A DNA stretch of 64,000 bases, taken from contig NZ_CABFVU010000004.1 in NCBI RefSeq assembly GCF_902150045.1, positions 682,001 through 746,000 of the forward strand, in the 5' to 3' direction. Numbering within the stretch: position 1 is the stretch's first letter; each line of letters opens with the position of its first letter. The notes beneath the pieces are model-generated. The model saw only the letters and a list, made by a program, of their open reading frames with translations, did not search any database and had not been told where the DNA came from. Of this stretch, positions 30,601 to 39,345 are shown in pieces. Both the position numbers and the translations under genes were made by a program. The DNA is from Chitinophaga polysaccharea (lineage in GTDB: Bacteria > Bacteroidota > Bacteroidia > Chitinophagales > Chitinophagaceae).

Positions 30601-31253
30601 ATTATATGTATGCTTATCGCTGGGCCGGACTGGATAACAAAGGCCGCTCACAGGTATATACCGCCGATGGAAAGATAGTGACGGCAGATATGCCCAACAG
30701 CGCAATTACAGCCAAGGACCTGGTATATGCAGGGCGTACTACGCCGCCTTATTTCGGGGGCTTCTTCAATGACTTCAGCTATAAATCATTTTCATTCGGC
30801 GTGCGCATTTCCTATGAAATGGGACATGTGTTCCGTCGCCTGTCGATAGAGAATTACCCGGATTACGCTACCAGCAATTACTACGGGCTTATAGGCACGC
30901 AGCGCGACCTGGCGCAGCGCTGGCGGAAGCCGGGCGATGAGCAGTTCACCAATGTGCCCGGTTTGGCGAATGTAACCACCAACAGCAGCAACCGGTACAA
31001 GATGTCCGATATACTGGTGGAAAACGCCAGCCATATAAGGCTGCAGCAAATATCAATGGGTTACCAGGTACCATCAAAGGCATTATCACGTACCATGCTG
31101 AAATCGGCAGGGATCAGCTTTGCCGCAAGGAACCTGGGTATTATCTGGAAACAGAACAAGGCCGGTATTGATCCCAGTTATGCGATGAGCACCAACTACA
31201 CCAACCTGCCGCCATCACCCAGTTATTTCATGAGCCTGAACGCTTCTTTCTAA
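27684..31253 (+). CDS. SusC/RagA-type TonB-dependent outer-membrane transporter with STN signalling domain
   Basis: 1189 residues. Signal peptide 1-22, then an STN domain (about 45-95, KKEPVEAVLKDLLYNKGFVF), which in TonB-dependent transducers contacts the FecR-type anti-sigma factor. A carboxypeptidase-regulatory-like domain follows (about 115-195, ITGMVTDTEGRPLVGVTVIP), then the plug (about 210-330, RATGAFEQITSKQIKAVPAVN, IDGFPA, ITILKDAAATSIWGAKAANGV) and a large 22-strand barrel to the C-terminus (FMSLNASF). It imports oligomeric ligands with its SusD partner, powered by TonB. The STN domain together with the adjacent sigma/anti-sigma pair shows a self-regulating transporter. The ligand is unknown; no glycosidase is present in the operon. 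Confidence 0.96.
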   Translation: MYKRMLFVMCCLCVTLPGKLFAQQQVKLKAALEEVKAVYGTRFAYEEHLLDNIYVSLKRPLTKKEPVEAVLKDLLYNKGFVFLYVQENYYTIIKDNRPVKSPDTTPAENSEIPDEGYAQTITGMVTDTEGRPLVGVTVIPQGYAIRFGALTSSDGRYTLRLKEKTTAVVFTFVGMNPLKLDVGDNNVVNARMEADIHQLQEVNVLSTGYQTLPKERATGAFEQITSKQIKAVPAVNLMERLEGTAPGVRFDVRNNKINIRGVNTLGAGAGSTPLIVIDGFPAVEQDLTTRTIGNASGGSVLSRYNPEDIESITILKDAAATSIWGAKAANGVIVITTKKGKKNSSSINFSSNLSISNPADMKNLNRMSTAEYIDLEKEMKDLGFFTDPAIWDNSWMTFNQNRPVSEALEWMFKVDRATATAGQRDSALSALGKMDNRGQIRDLLLQRAVSQQYNLSFSGGGPHSTYYLSTNYTKDVPVFRNNKGENYFVNANLSNELFNNRVTISTGLNYNYASSTANTAALNAIGNGRLGLRPYEMLQDNAGNPIARSIDYRDEVAADFLSKGYLPWTYSPLQEMNYGNSVTKENRYRFTTDINTKITDWINVSVAGTLQRNIAENTILGELESYDTRVLVNTGTTIGPNGRLVYGVPYGGKMTNLNTNTVNYGLRGQVNVNKSWGNNFSLNALAGTEIREDQRTAYQQTRYGFNSDTYSSASWDPNVYYQTVMGWTTSLGFSDGNINKSINRFLSYYGNGALSMMNNRYIVSGSIRFDDFTLAGASRSQRARPLWSAGVKWDVTSEDFMKSVNWLNKLNVRLTYGTGGAVPMSASNAALLDLKGLDQVTREPYGNVLSPANNKISWELTQTWNLGVDVDVLNNRLHFSADAYRKRTSDILWQFPINTTYGWSSLYYNAASMKGHGYDVGIRGDIVRNRNFGWSSTFNFAYNTNEVTDARFTRPTSSFAVSSSSPIEGMPTDYMYAYRWAGLDNKGRSQVYTADGKIVTADMPNSAITAKDLVYAGRTTPPYFGGFFNDFSYKSFSFGVRISYEMGHVFRRLSIENYPDYATSNYYGLIGTQRDLAQRWRKPGDEQFTNVPGLANVTTNSSNRYKMSDILVENASHIRLQQISMGYQVPSKALSRTMLKSAGISFAARNLGIIWKQNKAGIDPSYAMSTNYTNLPPSPSYFMSLNASF

Positions 31254-31265
31254 CAACGGAAAAAA

Positions 31266-32642
31266 ATGATCAAAATGATAATGAAACGTATTTGTATTAC
31301 GCTGCTGGTATTGGCTATGGGGGCTATGTCGTGCCGTAAGTTCGTGGAAGTGGAACAACCCAATCAACGCCAGTTTAAATATACCGCCGACTTCCAGGCG
31401 CTCCTCAACAATGTAAGCCTGTTTGAAGTTTCGGCCAGTCTGCCTATGTTATCCAGCGATGACATCAACCTGGAATCCAATACCGGTTTACAAACCCTGC
31501 TTACAAGTGAACTGCAGAATATTTATACCTGGGCAGCAGACTATTATACTTCCGACCAGGGCGATGCCGGTTGGGATCAGCTCTATAATCAGGTTTACGT
31601 ATGCAACCAGATCACTGCCAACGTAATGGAAAGCATGAATGGCACAGATGAGCAGAAACGGAGCATATATGCAGAGGCGCAGGTGCAGCGGGCTGCCACT
31701 TATCTCACCCTGGTGAATCTTTATGCAAGAGTGTATAATGCTGCCAATGCCACCACAGATCCCGGTTTGCCTTTACTGCTTTCCCCGGATCTTTTTGTAC
31801 CGCTTACCAGGGCTTCCGTAAAACAGGTGTATGACCAGATCATTCTCGACCTCATAACAGCCTTGCCTTTACTGCCTGATAACCCATCCAACAAACTGCA
31901 CCCGGGGAAGGCAGCCGGTTATGCACTGCTGGCCAGGACCTATCTCTATATGCAACGCTACAGCGAAGCGGCAGATTATGCCGCCAGATCGCTGAGCGTA
32001 CAGCATACCCTGTTAGACCTGAAAGATTATGCAGATGGCACAAAAGTCTACCCGCGCAGGCTCGATAACCCGGAAGTGATACTCAGCAAAAAAGTGTCCA
32101 AGCCGGGGAATATTGACCTGCCATTAAGCACGGAACTGATGGACAAACTTACACCGGAAGACCTGCGCTACAAGATGTTTACACGGGGCGGGAATACTTT
32201 CCAGCCATCCTTTACCGGGCGTGGATCTTACCGGGATAAAATTTTCCTGCAGGACTATGTGACAGCCGGTGCATCTGTACCGGAAATGATGCTGATACAG
32301 GCGGAAGGCCTGGCCAGGTCCGGTAAAAAAGACGAGGCCATGGCCCTGGTAAATGAGCTGCGGCAGAAACGTTTCCTTCCTGCACAGTATACCGCCCTCA
32401 CCGCTGCTACCAATGATGAAGCGCTGCGTTTGGTGATCGATGAAAGAAGACGTGAATTATTCGGTACTGGATTGCGCTGGTTCGACCAGCGCAGGCTCAG
32501 CACGGAGCCCGCACTGGCAGAAACGGAATCGCGTGTATTCAAAGGCGTTACCTATACGTTGGTGCCGGGCGACCGCTACGTGTATCCTATTCCGCCGAAA
32601 AACATTGAACTGAACCCCGAGTTAACCCAGAACCAACGATAA
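31266..32642 (+). CDS. SusD/RagB family nutrient-binding lipoprotein
   Basis: 458 residues. Lipoprotein signal with lipobox AMSC (Cys23 from the first ATG; the third Met at 31281 is also a possible start), followed by RKFVEVEQPNQ typical of SusD proteins. TPR-like helices AAGYALLARTYLYMQRYSEAADYAARSL are characteristic, as is the C-terminal sequence LVIDERRRELFGTGLRWFDQRRL, ending in the usual YPIPPKNIELNPELTQN. It forms the lid over the SusC barrel at the cell surface. It lies 12 bp after SusC in the same operon. Slightly shorter than many SusD proteins, but all landmarks are present. Confidence 0.96.
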   Translation: MIKMIMKRICITLLVLAMGAMSCRKFVEVEQPNQRQFKYTADFQALLNNVSLFEVSASLPMLSSDDINLESNTGLQTLLTSELQNIYTWAADYYTSDQGDAGWDQLYNQVYVCNQITANVMESMNGTDEQKRSIYAEAQVQRAATYLTLVNLYARVYNAANATTDPGLPLLLSPDLFVPLTRASVKQVYDQIILDLITALPLLPDNPSNKLHPGKAAGYALLARTYLYMQRYSEAADYAARSLSVQHTLLDLKDYADGTKVYPRRLDNPEVILSKKVSKPGNIDLPLSTELMDKLTPEDLRYKMFTRGGNTFQPSFTGRGSYRDKIFLQDYVTAGASVPEMMLIQAEGLARSGKKDEAMALVNELRQKRFLPAQYTALTAATNDEALRLVIDERRRELFGTGLRWFDQRRLSTEPALAETESRVFKGVTYTLVPGDRYVYPIPPKNIELNPELTQNQR

Positions 32643-32660
32643 CAATAATTACTGAAAGAT

Positions 32661-34130
32661 ATGAGAACGAAAATAAGCTTAATCGGAAGTTGCCTGCTGT
32701 TCGGCGCCACAATGGTGTTTGCACAGAAAAAGGAGGACTACAGGAATGCTGATCCAAAAGAACTGATAAAAAGCACCACACTGTCCGAGCAACAACTGGC
32801 GGATATCCAGCGATATTATCAGTTTGAACTGAAGGATACCAAAAGAGGGCAGGAGTTGCAACAGCTGATCCTCCATAAATATCCTTCAGGCGCAACGGCC
32901 CGGCTGAATGCCTTTCAGCGTCTTTCCGGTGCCAAAAATTCAGAGGAGCTGATAACGGCTGCAGAAACTTTCCTGAAGGCATTTCCTTATGACGCCTGGA
33001 AAGCCAATCCAACCAACCAGGAGTTCATTTACTACAGCGTGCACCGCGAACTGGGCGCCGCCTATATGAACACCCGGCAGTTTGACAAGCTGGTGGCTTT
33101 TTGTACGCCGCTCAACTTCAAAACAGAAAATGAAATATACCGATGGAATATCATGCGCGCCTATGTATTTAAAACAGTTGGCCGCGATACCCTTGCGGGG
33201 ATTTCTACTGCCCTGATCAATGAGCTGGTAAAAAAAGTAAATGACAGATCCTATGAAGAAGCGGGCGTGTTTACCCCGGAGAAAGCAGCAGCCAATGCCA
33301 GCGAGCAACTGGATAATGAGCTGAATACGCATATTTCGTTGCTGCACGACCTGAAACAATATGCCGCTGCAAAAGAGTATTTCAAATACTTATCGCCCAA
33401 AGGGGCTTATGGTTCAGCAGACCTGAATCATATTCACATGAACATTCTTCAGCAAACCGGTGACCAGCAAGCCATACAGCCATTCCTGGAAAATTGTGTG
33501 AAAGCAAATGCCATGACGGCTGCTATGTATGATAAGCTGAAAAGTATTTTCACGGCGAAAGATAAAACCCCGGGCACGTACGATAAGTACCTCGCTTCAC
33601 TGAAGTCGGCGGAAGAACAGGAAGAACTGAAAGCATCCGTGAGAGCGCATCTGACCAACCAGGAATATGTGCCTTTTGCACTGGAAAACCCGGAGGGTAA
33701 ACTGGTACGGTCCAGCGATTGGAATAATAAAATTGTGGTGCTCGACTTTTGGGCTACCTGGTGCAAACCCTGTATCAGCGCATTCCCCGGGATGCAGATG
33801 CTGGTAGACAAGTATGCGCAGGACCCGCAGGTGGCCGTGTACATGGTGGGCACTATGCAAACAGGCAACTACAAGGAAAAATCGGAGGGATATGTTAAAC
33901 AGGAGGGATTCCGTTTTCAACTGCTGCATGATGCAGTAAATAAGAAAACAGGGGAGCAGGACCAGGTATTTAAATCCTTTGTTCCCTTTTTCCATTCTTC
34001 CGCCATACCCAGGAAAGTGATCCTTAAAGATGGCATGATGCGCTACACCTCCGAAGGTTACTCCGGTAGCCCGAGTAAACTGGTGGATGAGCTGAGCTAT
34101 GCCATTGAACTTTTAAAAGCAGAAAAATAA
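32661..34130 (+). CDS. TlpA-like thioredoxin-fold protein with helical N-terminal domain
   Basis: 489 residues. Signal peptide 1-20 (MVFAQKK), a long helical region of about 300 residues rich in TPR-like pairs, then a redoxin domain (about 335-489) with KIVVLDFWATWCKPCISAF; the active-site cysteines are Cys368 and Cys371 (CKPC) and the conserved cis-Pro region is near IPRKVIL. Such proteins act as periplasmic thiol-disulfide reductases. It follows SusD by 18 bp and is followed after 3 bases by an S41 protease, so it belongs to the SusC/D operon. In Bacteroidota, redoxins often accompany SusC/D pairs; their substrate is usually unknown. Confidence 0.9.
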   Translation: MRTKISLIGSCLLFGATMVFAQKKEDYRNADPKELIKSTTLSEQQLADIQRYYQFELKDTKRGQELQQLILHKYPSGATARLNAFQRLSGAKNSEELITAAETFLKAFPYDAWKANPTNQEFIYYSVHRELGAAYMNTRQFDKLVAFCTPLNFKTENEIYRWNIMRAYVFKTVGRDTLAGISTALINELVKKVNDRSYEEAGVFTPEKAAANASEQLDNELNTHISLLHDLKQYAAAKEYFKYLSPKGAYGSADLNHIHMNILQQTGDQQAIQPFLENCVKANAMTAAMYDKLKSIFTAKDKTPGTYDKYLASLKSAEEQEELKASVRAHLTNQEYVPFALENPEGKLVRSSDWNNKIVVLDFWATWCKPCISAFPGMQMLVDKYAQDPQVAVYMVGTMQTGNYKEKSEGYVKQEGFRFQLLHDAVNKKTGEQDQVFKSFVPFFHSSAIPRKVILKDGMMRYTSEGYSGSPSKLVDELSYAIELLKAEK

Positions 34131-34133
34131 TTT

Positions 34134-35735
34134 ATGGTGCTGAAAAAATATGCGCTTATAGCATTGGGGATAGCGGGACTTTCATTGCATGCGAAAGCAC
34201 AGGTGAACCCTAAAGAAAAGCTTTGGCAAACACTGAAAGCTATACAGGGAAATTATGTTGATTCTCTGACAGATGAAACACTGGTAAATGCTGCTATTGC
34301 AGGTATGATGCGGGAGCTGGATCCTCATTCCCGGTACTTTTCCGGTGAAGAGGCGGCACAGATGCAGGAAGCAATGAAAGGCAATTTTGCCGGCATAGGT
34401 ATCCAGTTTATGATGCAACACGACAGTCTTTACATTACCCAGGTAGTAAGCGGCGGCCCGGCAGAAAAAGCTGGGCTGCAGGCGGGCGACAGGATACTGG
34501 CTATTGATAAAACACCCGTTGCCGGTGCTGCCAACTTCGCAGTGATGAAAAAGATCCGGGGTGAAAAAGGCACTCCTGTTACGCTGGAAGTGCTCCGTAA
34601 ATCCAATGGGACAAAGTTTACCACTGAAATTATACGTAATGTAGTGGCCGACAGGTCCGTGAAATCGGCGTATATGCTTACAGATAAGGTAGGGTATATC
34701 TCGTTACGCATCTTCAGTGAAACTACCCGCGCAGAAATGGACAAAGCGCTTATACAGCTGAAAGAACAGGGAATGAAAAGCCTGATCCTTGATTTGCAGG
34801 GCAATGGAGGCGGATATGTACAGGCGGCTATTGGTGTGGCAGATGAATTTTTACCAAAAGATAAACTGGTATTTTATAGTGTTGGGAGAGATAAGGGTAA
34901 AGATTATTACTATACCGGCGGCTTTGGCAATTTTATGGAGGGTAACCTGGTGGTATTGATAGACCAGTCTACCGCCTCCGCCAGTGAGATCCTTACCGGC
35001 GCGCTGCAGGATTGGGACCGGGCGGTGATTGCAGGCAGAAGGAGCTTTGGCAAAGGGCTGATGCAACGCCCGGTACCTGTGTTTGATGGCTCCGTATTGG
35101 AGCTTACCGGCGCCCGCTATTACACCCCTTCAGGCAGGTCTATTCAAAAGCCCTATCATGGCGCCAGCTATAACGATAACGTACAAACGCGTTTTGCCAG
35201 CGGGGAGCTTACGAATGCCAATGTATTTCATTTCCCCGATTCACTGAAGTATACTACGCTGGTAAATAAACGTACCGTGTTTGGCGGCGGCGGAATTATG
35301 CCGGACCTGTTTATTCCATTAGACACCGTTGAATATAACGGCTGGCTCCAGGATGTTGCAGATCAGAACCTGGCGGGGAAGATCACCTTTGATTACCTCG
35401 ACAGCAACCGCGCTTCCTTATTGTCCAGCTACCAGGATTTTAAAGTGTTTAACAAACAATACCAGGTGCCGGAGTATTTGGTGCAACAGGTAGTGGGCGC
35501 CGCAGAAAAAGCAGGACTGCCTTTGCAAATGGCCGGGAAAGACAGGATTATCAGCTTACTCTCCCTGGAAATTAAAGGACAGCTGGCCAGCCAGTTATTT
35601 GCAGGCAATGACTATTATCTCCGCGTGCTCAATACGGATAATGCCAGTATACAGGAAGCATTGCGGTTACTGGAAGAGCCCGGGCACTTTGACCGGCAGC
35701 TGAAATCACCAGCAGTAAAGAAAGAGAAGAAATAG
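34134..35735 (+). CDS. S41 family C-terminal processing-type serine protease with PDZ domain
   Basis: 533 residues. Signal peptide 1-22 (LHAKAQ), a helical N-terminal domain with MMRELDPHSRYFSGEEAAQM, a PDZ domain at about 80-165 (GIGIQFMMQHDSLYITQVVSGGPAEKAG, split here as two motifs: GIGIQF and GGPAEKAGLQAGDRILAI), and the S41 catalytic core with LILDLQGNGGGYVQAAIG, the nucleophile motif STASASEI (around residue 281-286) and Lys in RRSFGKGLMQ. This is a CtpA-like periplasmic processing protease with Ser/Lys dyad. It lies 3 bases after the redoxin gene. Its place between two thioredoxin-like proteins in a SusC/D operon suggests a peptide or protein ligand, or maturation of operon products; this is inference. 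Confidence 0.93.
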   Translation: MVLKKYALIALGIAGLSLHAKAQVNPKEKLWQTLKAIQGNYVDSLTDETLVNAAIAGMMRELDPHSRYFSGEEAAQMQEAMKGNFAGIGIQFMMQHDSLYITQVVSGGPAEKAGLQAGDRILAIDKTPVAGAANFAVMKKIRGEKGTPVTLEVLRKSNGTKFTTEIIRNVVADRSVKSAYMLTDKVGYISLRIFSETTRAEMDKALIQLKEQGMKSLILDLQGNGGGYVQAAIGVADEFLPKDKLVFYSVGRDKGKDYYYTGGFGNFMEGNLVVLIDQSTASASEILTGALQDWDRAVIAGRRSFGKGLMQRPVPVFDGSVLELTGARYYTPSGRSIQKPYHGASYNDNVQTRFASGELTNANVFHFPDSLKYTTLVNKRTVFGGGGIMPDLFIPLDTVEYNGWLQDVADQNLAGKITFDYLDSNRASLLSSYQDFKVFNKQYQVPEYLVQQVVGAAEKAGLPLQMAGKDRIISLLSLEIKGQLASQLFAGNDYYLRVLNTDNASIQEALRLLEEPGHFDRQLKSPAVKKEKK

Positions 35736-35755
35736 TATTCATCAAAAAAACGAAC

Positions 35756-36898
35756 ATGAACTTCAATAAAATAATGATACTGGCGGCGTTAGGCGCGCCC
35801 GTTGTAACCAGTGCGCAACAAGCGTATACCCTTAAAGGCAGCGTAAGCAGTATAAAGGAACCGGTTAAAGTTTTTCTGACCTATAAGGTGAAGGGGGAGC
35901 GGAAGCTGGATTCCACTATTATGAAGAACGGGAAATTCGTTTTCCGTGGTACCCTAGGGGCGCCAAAGGAAGCACATATTGTGGTAAAGCACAGCAACCT
36001 GCCACCAGATCCTACAACCCGCCCTGTAGAAGATATCCTGCCGTTCCTCATCGAAGACAGGACCATTACCATTGCCGCCAAAGATTCCATTAAAAATGCG
36101 GTGATCACCGGCAGCCCGGCAAACGACGATAATGTGAAGATAACGGCATTACTGAGGCCTTACTATGATAAATACGGGTTACTGGATAATGAGTTTAAAG
36201 CCCAATCCCCCGAAAAACAGAAAGATTCCGCCTATATCGCCAGCCTGGAACGCAGGGCCAATGATATACAAAAGGAGATCATTGTGGTGAAGATGAAATA
36301 TGTGAAAGCCAATCCCGGTAAATATATGGCGCTGATGGCCTTCAATTCCACGCTGCCGCCTGAGTTTGATGCCATTACTGCGGAAAAGGATTTCAATGAA
36401 CTGGATCCGGACATAAGAAAATCAGACCTTGGAATAGAACTGCAGGAAAGGATCGCCAAAGTGAAGAAGACCCAGGAAGGGGCAGTGGCACCTGATTTTA
36501 CGCAGCTGGACGTAAACGGTAAACCGGTTAAGCTCTCTGATTTCAGGGGCAAATACGTACTGCTTGATTTCTGGGCCTCCTGGTGCGGCCCCTGCAGAAG
36601 AGAGAACCCGAATGTAGTGAAAGCATACCAGGCTTATAAGGATAAAGGCTTTACTGTACTGGGCGTATCGCTGGATAAAGATGGAGACAGGGATAAATGG
36701 CTGGCTGCTATTGAAAAAGATGGATTGCCCTGGACACAGGTATCAGACCTGAAGGCCTGGGAAAACGAAGCGGCAAAATTGTACGAAGTAAATGCTATTC
36801 CCATGAACTTCCTGATCGATCCTAACGGGAAGATCATTGGCAAGTACCTGCGGGGAACGGCTTTGGAGGAAACGCTGCAGAAAGTATTGGCGAAGTGA
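35756..36898 (+). CDS. Thioredoxin-like (AhpC/TSA) protein with DUF4369 domain
   Basis: 380 residues. Signal sequence 1-21 (VVTSAQQ), an N-terminal DUF4369-like beta domain (about 25-115: YTLKGSVSSIKEPVKVFLTY, GKFVFRGTLGAPKEAHI), a helical linker, and a thioredoxin domain (about 240-380) with APDFTQLDVNGKPVKLSDFR, the active site WCGPC (Cys277, Cys280) and cis-Pro loop AIPMNFLIDPNG. This is the common Bacteroidota extracytoplasmic disulfide reductase architecture. Last gene of the sigma/FecR/SusCD operon, 20 bp after the protease, followed by a strong terminator. Confidence 0.93.
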   Translation: MNFNKIMILAALGAPVVTSAQQAYTLKGSVSSIKEPVKVFLTYKVKGERKLDSTIMKNGKFVFRGTLGAPKEAHIVVKHSNLPPDPTTRPVEDILPFLIEDRTITIAAKDSIKNAVITGSPANDDNVKITALLRPYYDKYGLLDNEFKAQSPEKQKDSAYIASLERRANDIQKEIIVVKMKYVKANPGKYMALMAFNSTLPPEFDAITAEKDFNELDPDIRKSDLGIELQERIAKVKKTQEGAVAPDFTQLDVNGKPVKLSDFRGKYVLLDFWASWCGPCRRENPNVVKAYQAYKDKGFTVLGVSLDKDGDRDKWLAAIEKDGLPWTQVSDLKAWENEAAKLYEVNAIPMNFLIDPNGKIIGKYLRGTALEETLQKVLAK

Positions 36899-36912
36899 TT
36901 GTAGCTTCCTGT

Positions 36913-36958
36913 AAAACGTTCAGAATGGATACTGTTTATCCATTCTGAACGTTTTTTT
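36913..36958. terminator. Bidirectional intrinsic terminator
   Basis: A perfect 17-bp stem, AACGTTCAGAATGGATA at 36915-36931 with its complement at 36937-36953, loop CTGTT, flanked by A-run on the left and T-run on the right. It separates the SusC/D operon from the convergent S41 peptidase gene and can serve both. Confidence 0.92.
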
Positions 36959-36959
36959 A

Positions 36960-38408
36960 TTATTTCCCGGCAAACGGCAGCTCCCGGCGTTTTAAATCTT
37001 TCAAAACATAGTCAGTCCATTCGTTTCCGGGAACACTCAACCTTACATCAGGATTAAACCCATTTTCATCGATAGGGGCGGTATCAGCCCAGCTTGATTT
37101 TGAAACAGGTATCATTAGAATAAATTGTTTGAAGGGTAGGGGAGTAACTACCGTTGGACCCTCATAATCCATCATCCCAACACTGTTAACCCCATACCTT
37201 ATGGTTTTTTTACTTTGTTCCATGAGTTTAAAGAAGTATTCTGTGGCGCTTCCGCAAAGGTCGTCTGTGATAAGGGCTACCTTTGAAGGCTGCGCCAATA
37301 CCTCGTCCACAGGAATGGTAATGCCGGGGACCGCATAGAAGCCCCCATCCAGTTTAGATAGCTTTTCATAGGTGTTCCTGAGCGATGCTATGTATTCATC
37401 GGGATAATATTTTTTTGCTTCTTCGGGTATTGGATTTTTAACAACATACTCCAGGTCAGCTTTTTTTATTTTTACATTATCGGGGGAGATCCTGAGCAAC
37501 GGCGCATCCTGCTTTATAGGGTTAGTCAGAACATAAGGCAGCAGATAACTCCAGCCAGCGTTGCCTCCGCCATTTCCCCGCAGATCGATGACCAGGTATT
37601 TGCTGTTCCTTATTTCCTTATCGTGAGCGGCTATCAGCTTACTGATCTTATTGTCGTTATTAAAGAAAGTCGGGATTTTAATATAACTGCTTTCATCGTC
37701 CAGCATTTTAAAATCCAACCCGTTATTATTATCGCGCCACTTGCTTAGCTCCGTTTTTTCTTCTGCAGTCATGCCCGTTGGATATACTTTTCCAAAAAGA
37801 GCGAAGTTCCATAGTTGTAACAGCCCTCCCCTTTGCCTGGCATACATTTCGGTGCTGGTATATACATTATGCTGTTTAAGCAGGAATCCTTTTTTGTGTG
37901 GTTTTAAGGAAAAATAAACAAGTCCCTTCTGCAGGTTTTTGTCGCTGGCTTCAAGTATGACGGCCTTATATTCATTTCCCGGAACTTTTATGATATTGAT
38001 TGAAATGGACGTGTCGGGGTTTATCCACCGGCCTTCTATGTTATCCGGTTTTGCTTTTTTATAATCCCTTGCGATGCCGGGTGGAATGATCTCATTATCG
38101 GGATCACCGGTGTTTTGATAGGTGAAGGAAAAGTGTTTGTCTTTGAAAAAGCGGATATATTCTTTTGCAAGATAAAAGCAATTCCTGGCATCATTTTCCA
38201 AAGCGGCTTTGGCTTTAATTGTTTTAACAAGCTGATTATAGGCCGGCCTGGTTTGCGCATTGACCTTTGTTGGGAAACCGGCGTAATTCTCTTCTGTTTT
38301 TTTAATTATTTCATTAATGTTTTCGGCGCAGTTACATGTTTGCTTCCCGGCGGTCAGCAACATAGGCAGGATCAGCAGTACAGTCAGGATGCTTAAATTC
38401 ATTTTCAT
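36960..38408 (-). CDS. Secreted S41 family peptidase
   Basis: 482 residues. Signal sequence 1-20 (LLILPMLLTAG), then a Cys pair CNC and an S41 N-terminal domain with NEIIKKTEENYAGFP and FFKDKHFSF. The catalytic core shows LVIDLRGNGGGNAGWSYL and the nucleophile region LCGSATEYFFKLMEQ. The usual Gly-Lys of CtpA-type enzymes is not obvious after it (IRYGVNSVGMMDYEG instead), which is seen in the non-CtpA S41 subgroup that lacks a PDZ domain. No PDZ domain here. Convergent with the SusC/D operon and sharing its terminator; its own promoter must lie in the 38409-38610 stretch. Substrate unknown. Confidence 0.88.
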   Translation of the reverse strand: MKMNLSILTVLLILPMLLTAGKQTCNCAENINEIIKKTEENYAGFPTKVNAQTRPAYNQLVKTIKAKAALENDARNCFYLAKEYIRFFKDKHFSFTYQNTGDPDNEIIPPGIARDYKKAKPDNIEGRWINPDTSISINIIKVPGNEYKAVILEASDKNLQKGLVYFSLKPHKKGFLLKQHNVYTSTEMYARQRGGLLQLWNFALFGKVYPTGMTAEEKTELSKWRDNNNGLDFKMLDDESSYIKIPTFFNNDNKISKLIAAHDKEIRNSKYLVIDLRGNGGGNAGWSYLLPYVLTNPIKQDAPLLRISPDNVKIKKADLEYVVKNPIPEEAKKYYPDEYIASLRNTYEKLSKLDGGFYAVPGITIPVDEVLAQPSKVALITDDLCGSATEYFFKLMEQSKKTIRYGVNSVGMMDYEGPTVVTPLPFKQFILMIPVSKSSWADTAPIDENGFNPDVRLSVPGNEWTDYVLKDLKRRELPFAGK

Positions 38409-38613
38409 AAATGGAAATGTCTTTTATGCCCATGAATCTAAAGATTATTCAGTTAGCAACAAACAGGCAAAAGGAAATATCTATTCTTAAGGATTGATAG
38501 CGCTTCCTGAGTATATGGAAAAGAAATCTTTTTTGTATACCCCGCCTAAAGGGATTTCAGCGGGCCGAGATAGATGGAGCGGTGATCAAATGAATCGATG
38601 TAGTTTATATTCA

Positions 38614-38826
38614 CTACATAAGGATTTGCTTACCCGGATGAACAGGCGCCAGGAAATACATGTTTACATAGCCTAATAAAATAAGGAAGAAGTATATGCT
38701 CAGCATCCTGTAATATCTCACCGGTTCAGGATAATCTGACAACTGGTTGGAAAACGCGATTATTACCAGCAAACTGATCGATATGATAACATGCCGTAAA
38801 ACCCTGCACCGGTCGTCAACGATCAA
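38614..38826 (-). pseudogene. 5' fragment of a LytS-type membrane histidine kinase gene
   Basis: 70 residues. After a short start (MIVDDRCRVLRHVIISISLL) there are two hydrophobic helices and the sequence YFFLILLGYVNMYFLAPVHPG, which closely resembles the N-terminal membrane part of four-helix LytS-like sensor kinases of Bacteroidota (typically LNYYFLIPR). It then stops (KQILM, TAG), with no dimerisation or ATPase domain downstream. Its 5' end abuts the OMP fragment on the other strand. Reads as a remnant rather than a functional small protein. Confidence 0.5.
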
Positions 38827-38830
38827 TCGT

Positions 38831-39130
38831 ATGATCCTGGGCAGTGAAATCGACAGAACCTCTTTTTATTTATACAATATTGATGGTACAGATCAAAGAT
38901 ACGAGTACCGGCAACTGGAAGTCAATTCAGGTTTAACTTATGAACATGTGATAGCCAGGCAATTTGTATTTACTGTCAAAACGGGGATGAGGTTAACTGC
39001 ATCCGGGAGGTTGTTCAGGAAGGAGGATTCATTTGGCTCCCCTGTTTTTAAGACCCGGCCCGATCCTGCATATTACCTCAATGTGGGGATATCCTTCAAT
39101 CCCTTTACTGTTATAGGAAAGAAGAAATAG
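38831..39130 (+). pseudogene. 3' fragment of an outer-membrane beta-barrel protein gene
   Basis: The last 99 residues of the frame look like the end of a DUF6268-like barrel: SFYLYNIDGTDQRYEYRQLE, VNSGLTYEHVIARQFVFTVK, a GRLF turn and a terminal strand PAYYLNVGISFNPF. No signal peptide; the frame upstream of 38831 (from 38747) is simply antisense to the kinase fragment. So the 5' two thirds of the gene appear lost and only the C-terminal strands remain. The family name is from memory and less certain than the barrel character. Confidence 0.5.
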
Positions 39131-39345
39131 AACACTTTAATTATGGAATGATCATGATAAGAGCTTTCAAAACAGATGTGCGGTATGCTGAAAGAGCGAG
39201 GGATCATCGCCATAGAAAATTTCCCGATTTGTAAAATCAAATTCCGGATCTCGTAAACCGGGAACCTGCTGAAGAAGGCAACTTTGGGGTTTGAATTGTG
39301 TCCGGCTTCATAAGACCGGATAACTAAAATACAAATCGTCAGTTA

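Larger units (their letters stand above)
38409..39345. other. Region of gene remnants between S41 peptidase and PepSY gene
   Basis: Apart from the two fragments described at 38614-38826 and 38831-39130, nothing else is supported. 38409-38613 should hold the promoter of the minus-strand S41 gene; 39131-39345 should hold that of the PepSY gene. No consensus was convincing. Confidence 0.5.

Noticed and set aside
38747..38830. First 28 codons of the 127-codon frame that contains the barrel fragment
   Set aside because: They are antisense to the kinase fragment and read as nonsense; only the part after 38830 resembles a protein family.
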